Translations under genes and position numbers: made by a program | Shown here: piece by piece, positions 60,964 to 64,000 of the stretch | Numbering within the stretch: position 1 is the first letter of the stretch | Layout of the letters: every line of letters starts with the position of its first letter | The notes under the pieces: model-generated | Seen by the model: only the letters and a program-made list of their open reading frames with translations | What the model was told of the DNA's origin: nothing | Database searches by the model: none | NCBI GenBank assembly: GCA_036245805.1 | Contig: BTRK01000003.1 | Span: forward strand, 44,382,044-44,446,043 | Direction of reading: 5' to 3' | Length of the DNA stretch: 64,000 nt | Origin: Pristionchus mayeri | Lineage: Eukaryota; Nematoda; Chromadorea; Rhabditida; Neodiplogasteridae

Positions 60964-62183
60964 TCGGCTGCTCAAATGTCCAAGTCAGGAGTGAGCTCAG
61001 AAATCCGCGGCTCAAATGTCCATGTCTGGGGTTGCCTCAAAAATCGGCTGCTCAAATGTCCAAGTCTGGGGTTACCTCAAAAATCGGCTGCTCATATGTC
61101 CAAGTCAGGAGTGAGCTCAGAAATCCGCTGCTCAAATGTCCAAGGCGGGGGTGAGCTCAGAAATCGGCTGCTCAAATGTCCAAGTCTGGGGTTGCCTCAA
61201 AAATCGGCTGCTCAAATGTCCAAGTCTGGAGTGAGCTCAGAAATCCGCTGCTCAAATGTCCATGTCTGGGGTTGCCTCAAAAATCGGCTGCTCAAATGTC
61301 CAAGTCAGGAGTGAGCTCAGAAATCCGCTGCTCAAATGTCCAAGTCGGGGGTGAGCTCAGAAATCCGCTGCTCAAGTGTCCAAGGCGGGGGTGAGCTCAG
61401 AAATCGGCTGCTCAAATGTCCATGTCTGGGGTTGCCTCAAAAATCGGCTGCTCAAATGTCCAAGTCAGGAGTGAGCTCAGAAATCCGCTGCTCAAATGTC
61501 CAAGTCGGGGGTGAGCTCAGAAATCCGCTGCTCAAATGTCCAAGGCGAGGGTGTGCTCAGAAATCGGCTGCTCAAGTGTCCAAGGCGGGGGTTACCTCAA
61601 AAATCGGCTGCTCAAATGTCCAAGTCTGTGGTTGCCTCAACAAATCGGCTGCTCAAATGTCCAAGTACGGAGTGAGCTCAGAAATCGGCTGCTCAAATGT
61701 CCAAGTCTGGGGTTGCCTCAACAATCGGCTGCTCAAATGTCCAAGTCAGGAGTGAGCTCAGAAATCCGCGGCTCAAATGTCCATGTCTGGGGTTGCCTCA
61801 AAAATCGGCTGCTCAAATGTCCAAGTCTGGGGTTACCTCAAAAATCGGCTGCTCATATGTCCAAGTCAGGAGTGAGCTCAGAAATCCGCTGCTCAAATGT
61901 CCAAGGCGGGGGTGAGCTCAGAAATCGGCTGCTCAAATGTCCAAGTCTGGGGTTGCCTCAAAAATCGGCTGCTCAAATGTCCAAGTCTGGAGTGAGCTCA
62001 GAAATCCGCTGCTCAAATGTCCATGTCTGGGGTTGCCTCAAAAATCGGCTGCTCAAATGTCCAAGTCAGGAGTGAGCTCAGAAATCCGCTGCTCAAATGT
62101 CCAAGTCGGGGGTGAGCTCAGAAATCCGCTGCTCAAGTGTCCAAGGCGGGGGTGAGCTCAGAAATCGGCTGCTCAAATGTCCA
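60834..62183. repeat. Pair of about 589-bp blocks at 761-bp spacing
   Basis: 60834-61422 matches 61595-62183. The marker CTCATATG lies near 61093 and 61854. Between them, near 61546, a GGCGAGGGTGTG box occurs, the same change as near 59101 and 63665. Confidence 0.82.
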
Positions 62184-63440
62184 AGTCAGGAGTGAGCTCA
62201 GAAATCCGCTGCTCAAATGTCCAAGTCGGGGGTGAGCTCAGAAATCCGCTGCTCAAATGTCCAAGTACGGAGTGAGCTCAAAAATCGGCTGCTCAAATGT
62301 CCAAGTCAGGAGTGAGCTCAGAAATCCGCTGCTCAAATGTCCAAGTCGGGGGTGAGCTCAGAAATCCGCTGCTCAAATGTCCATGTCTGGGGTTGCCTCA
62401 AAAATCGGCTGCTCAAATGTCCAAGTCAGGAGTGAGCTCAGAAATCCGCTGCTCAAATGTCCAAGTCGGGGGTGAGCTCAGAAATCCGCTGCTCAAGTGT
62501 CCAAGGCGGGGGTGAGCTCAGAAATCGGCTGCTCAAATGTCCAAGTCAGGAGTGAGCTCAGAAATCCGCTGCTCAAATGTCCAAGTCGGGGGTGAGCTCA
62601 GAAATCCGCTGCTCAAATGTCCAAGTACGGAGTGAGCTCAAAAATCGGCTGCTCAAATGTCCAAGTCAGGAGTGAGCTCAGAAATCCGCTGCTCAAATGT
62701 CCAAGTCTGGAGTGAGCTCAGAAATCCGCTGCTCAAATGTCCATGTCTGGGGTTGCCTCAAAAATCGGCTGCTCAAATGTCCAAGTCGGGGGTGAGCTCA
62801 GAAATCCGCTGCTCAAATGTCCAAGTACGGAGTGAGCTCAAAAATCGGCTGCTCAAATGTCCAAGTCAGGAGTGAGCTCAGAAATCCGCTGCTCAAATGT
62901 CCAAGTCTGGAGTGAGCTCAGAAATCCGCTGCTCAAATGTCCATGTCTGGGGTTGCCTCAAAAATCGGCTGCTCAAATGTCCAAGTCAGGAGTGAGCTCA
63001 GAAATCCGCTGCTCAAATGTCCAAGTCGGGGGTGAGCTCAGAAATCCGCTGCTCAAGTGTCCAAGGCGGGGGTGAGCTCAGAAATCGGCTGCTCAAATGT
63101 CCAAGTCAGGAGTGAGCTCAGAAATCCGCTGCTCAAATGTCCAAGTCGGGGGTGAGCTCAGAAATCCGCTGCTCAAATGTCCAAGTACGGAGTGAGCTCA
63201 AAAATCGGCTGCTCAAATGTCCAAGTCAGGAGTGAGCTCAGAAATCCGCTGCTCAAATGTCCAAGTCTGGAGTGAGCTCAGAAATCCGCTGCTCAAATGT
63301 CCATGTCTGGGGTTGCCTCAAAAATCGGCTGCTCAAATGTCCAAGTCAGGAGTGAGCTCAGAAATCCGCTGCTCAAATGTCCAAGTCGGGGGTGAGCTCA
63401 GAAATCCGCTGCTCAAGTGTCCAAGGCGGGGGTGAGCTCA
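62023..63440. repeat. 360-bp higher-order repeat (nine monomers) with one shortened unit
   Basis: The CATGTCTGGGG landmark occurs near 62023, 62383, 62743, 62943 and 63303, giving steps of 360, 360, 200 and 360 bp. The hybrid TACGGAGTGAGCTCAAAAATC occurs near 62267, 62627, 62827 and 63187 with steps of 360, 200 and 360. The 200-bp step is the nine-monomer unit lacking four monomers (160 bp). Confidence 0.85.
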
Positions 63441-63444
63441 GAAA

Positions 63445-63924
63445 TCGGCTGCTCAAGTGTCCAAGGCGGGGGTGAGCTCAGAAATCGGCTGCTCAAATGT
63501 CCAAGTCGGGGGTGAGCTCAGAAATCCGCTGCTCAAGTGTCCAAGGCGGGGGTGAGCTCAAAAATCGGCTGCTCAAATGTCCAAGTCAGGAGTGAGCTCA
63601 GAAATCCGCTGCTCAAATGTCCAAGTCGGGGGTGAGCTCAGAAATCCGCTGCTCAAATGTCCAAGGCGAGGGTGTGCTCAGAAATCGGCTGCTCAAGTGT
63701 CCAAGGCGGGGGTGAGCTCAGAAATCGGCTGCTCAAATGTCCAAGTCGGGGGTGAGCTCAGAAATCCGCTGCTCAAGTGTCCAAGGCGGGGGTGAGCTCA
63801 AAAATCGGCTGCTCAAATGTCCAAGTCAGGAGTGAGCTCAGAAATCCGCTGCTCAAATGTCCAAGTCGGGGGTGAGCTCAGAAATCCGCTGCTCAAATGT
63901 CCAAGTCGGGGGTGAGCTCAGAAA
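63445..63924. repeat. 240-bp higher-order repeat (six monomers), two copies
   Basis: 63445-63684 is followed by 63685-63924 with the same order of G-rich boxes, including the A11G core CTCAAGTGTCC twice per copy. The copies part near 63660 and 63900, where the first has GGCGAGGG and the second GTCGGGGG. The array runs on to the window end. Confidence 0.78.
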
Positions 63925-64000
63925 TCCGCTGCTCAAGTGTCCAAGGCGGGGGTTACCTCAAAAATCGGCTGCTCAAATGTCCAAGTCAGGAGTGAGCTCA

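Larger units (their letters stand above)
1..64000. repeat. Satellite DNA array, 40-bp monomer, entire window
   Basis: Every line of the window is made of one 40-bp unit repeated head-to-tail in a single orientation, about 1,600 times. The window starts at monomer base 2 and ends at base 34, so neither array border is present. Core positions 1-18 read GGCTGCTCAAATGTCCAA. Positions 19-30 are a variable box, and positions 31-40 are an A-rich tail ending in ATC. Length variants of 39, 40 and 41 bp arise almost only in the tail (CTCAAAATC, CTCAAAAATC or CTCAACAATC, CTCAACAAATC). No stretch longer than one monomer departs from the repeat, and no monomer is inverted. GC is about 50% (20 of 40 in both main types). 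Unit length and array size fit eukaryotic satellite DNA. The chromosomal location is inference, and the family is not one I recognise. Confidence 0.97.
61641..64000. repeat. Right end block in strict 40-bp register
   Basis: From about 61,641 to the window end all monomers, roughly 59, are exactly 40 bp. From about 62,050 onward type A monomers are nearly absent. The only ones noticed follow the CATGTCTGGGG core (near 62383, 62743, 62943 and 63303) plus one GGCGGGGGTTAC unit near 63945. The composition resembles 21.7-24.3 kb. Confidence 0.85.

Noticed and set aside
1..64000. CRISPR array (conserved core as repeat, variable box as spacer)
   Set aside because: The variable box is only about 12 bp and takes a few recurring alleles instead of unique spacers. 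There are about 1,600 units, and no cas genes or leader.
1..64000. CENP-B box or known alpha-satellite relation
   Set aside because: The core lacks the TTCG...A..CGGG pattern, and the unit is 40 bp rather than about 171 bp. TTCG occurs only in rare variants (near 1200, 30210 and 31858).
1..64000. Telomeric or ribosomal spacer repeat
   Set aside because: No TTAGGG-like short repeats and no rRNA gene sequence anywhere in the window.
1..64000. E-box (CAAATG) or start-codon function of the ATG in every monomer
   Set aside because: CAAATG fits the loose CANNTG pattern, but it is fixed by the repeat itself. No independent regulatory context can be seen.
1..64000. Inverted monomers or palindromic array turning points
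   Set aside because: I looked for the reverse-complement core (TTGGACATTTGAGCAGCC) and saw none. Orientation is uniform.
1..64000. Inserted transposable element or solo LTR
   Set aside because: No stretch departs from the monomer consensus for more than a few bases.

Overview
The whole 64 kb window is one uninterrupted tandem satellite array. I found no protein-coding gene, RNA gene, transposable element, CRISPR array or unique-sequence island. The basic unit is 40 bp (about 1,600 copies, all head-to-tail on the + strand, about 50% GC). The window opens at base 2 of a monomer and closes at base 34 of another, so the array continues past both edges. An array of this size and layered organisation suggests nuclear heterochromatin of a eukaryote (pericentromeric, subtelomeric, sex-chromosome or B-chromosome type). 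The species or clade cannot be told from the sequence, and I do not recognise the monomer as a named satellite.

Monomer anatomy: positions 1-18 are a strongly conserved core that contains an ATG at 11-13. Positions 19-30 are a variable box with a limited set of recurring alleles. Positions 31-40 are a short A-rich tail that carries nearly all length variation (39, 40 or 41 bp). Two main families exist. Type A has box GTCTGGGGTTGC. Type B has box GTACGGAGTGAG and carries the palindrome TGAGCTCA, which contains a SacI site. A third, G-rich group (boxes starting GGCGGGGG or GTCGGGGG) and several A/B hybrids complete the set.

Layout: 1-5.7 kb is type A/B with occasional G-rich units and a 1,123-bp tandem duplication. 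5.7-24.3 kb is rich in G-rich monomers and built from nested duplications (3.1, 1.56, 2.2, 1.36 and 1.3 kb periods). 24.3-29.8 kb is mixed, covered by a roughly 2.75-kb duplication set 3.7 kb apart and an 842-bp near-tandem duplication. 29.8-35.4 kb is transitional A/B. 35.4-42 kb carries seven copies of a 381-bp module, three of them at a 1,126-bp period. 42-53.4 kb is the most homogeneous part, built from a 10-monomer 403-bp unit and a 6-monomer 241-bp unit, alternating in places as a 644-bp unit. 53.4-61.4 kb returns to the mosaic seen at the left end. 61.6-64 kb is G-rich, strictly 40 bp in register, with 360-bp and 240-bp higher-order repeats.

Nothing here works as a gene set. The many open + strand frames follow from repeat composition: type A monomers lack stop codons in all three + frames, 40 is not a multiple of 3, and every monomer supplies an ATG. 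The interest lies in how the array grows and homogenises. Private point mutations are copied together with blocks of 0.2-3 kb, so the window keeps a readable record of successive segmental amplifications.
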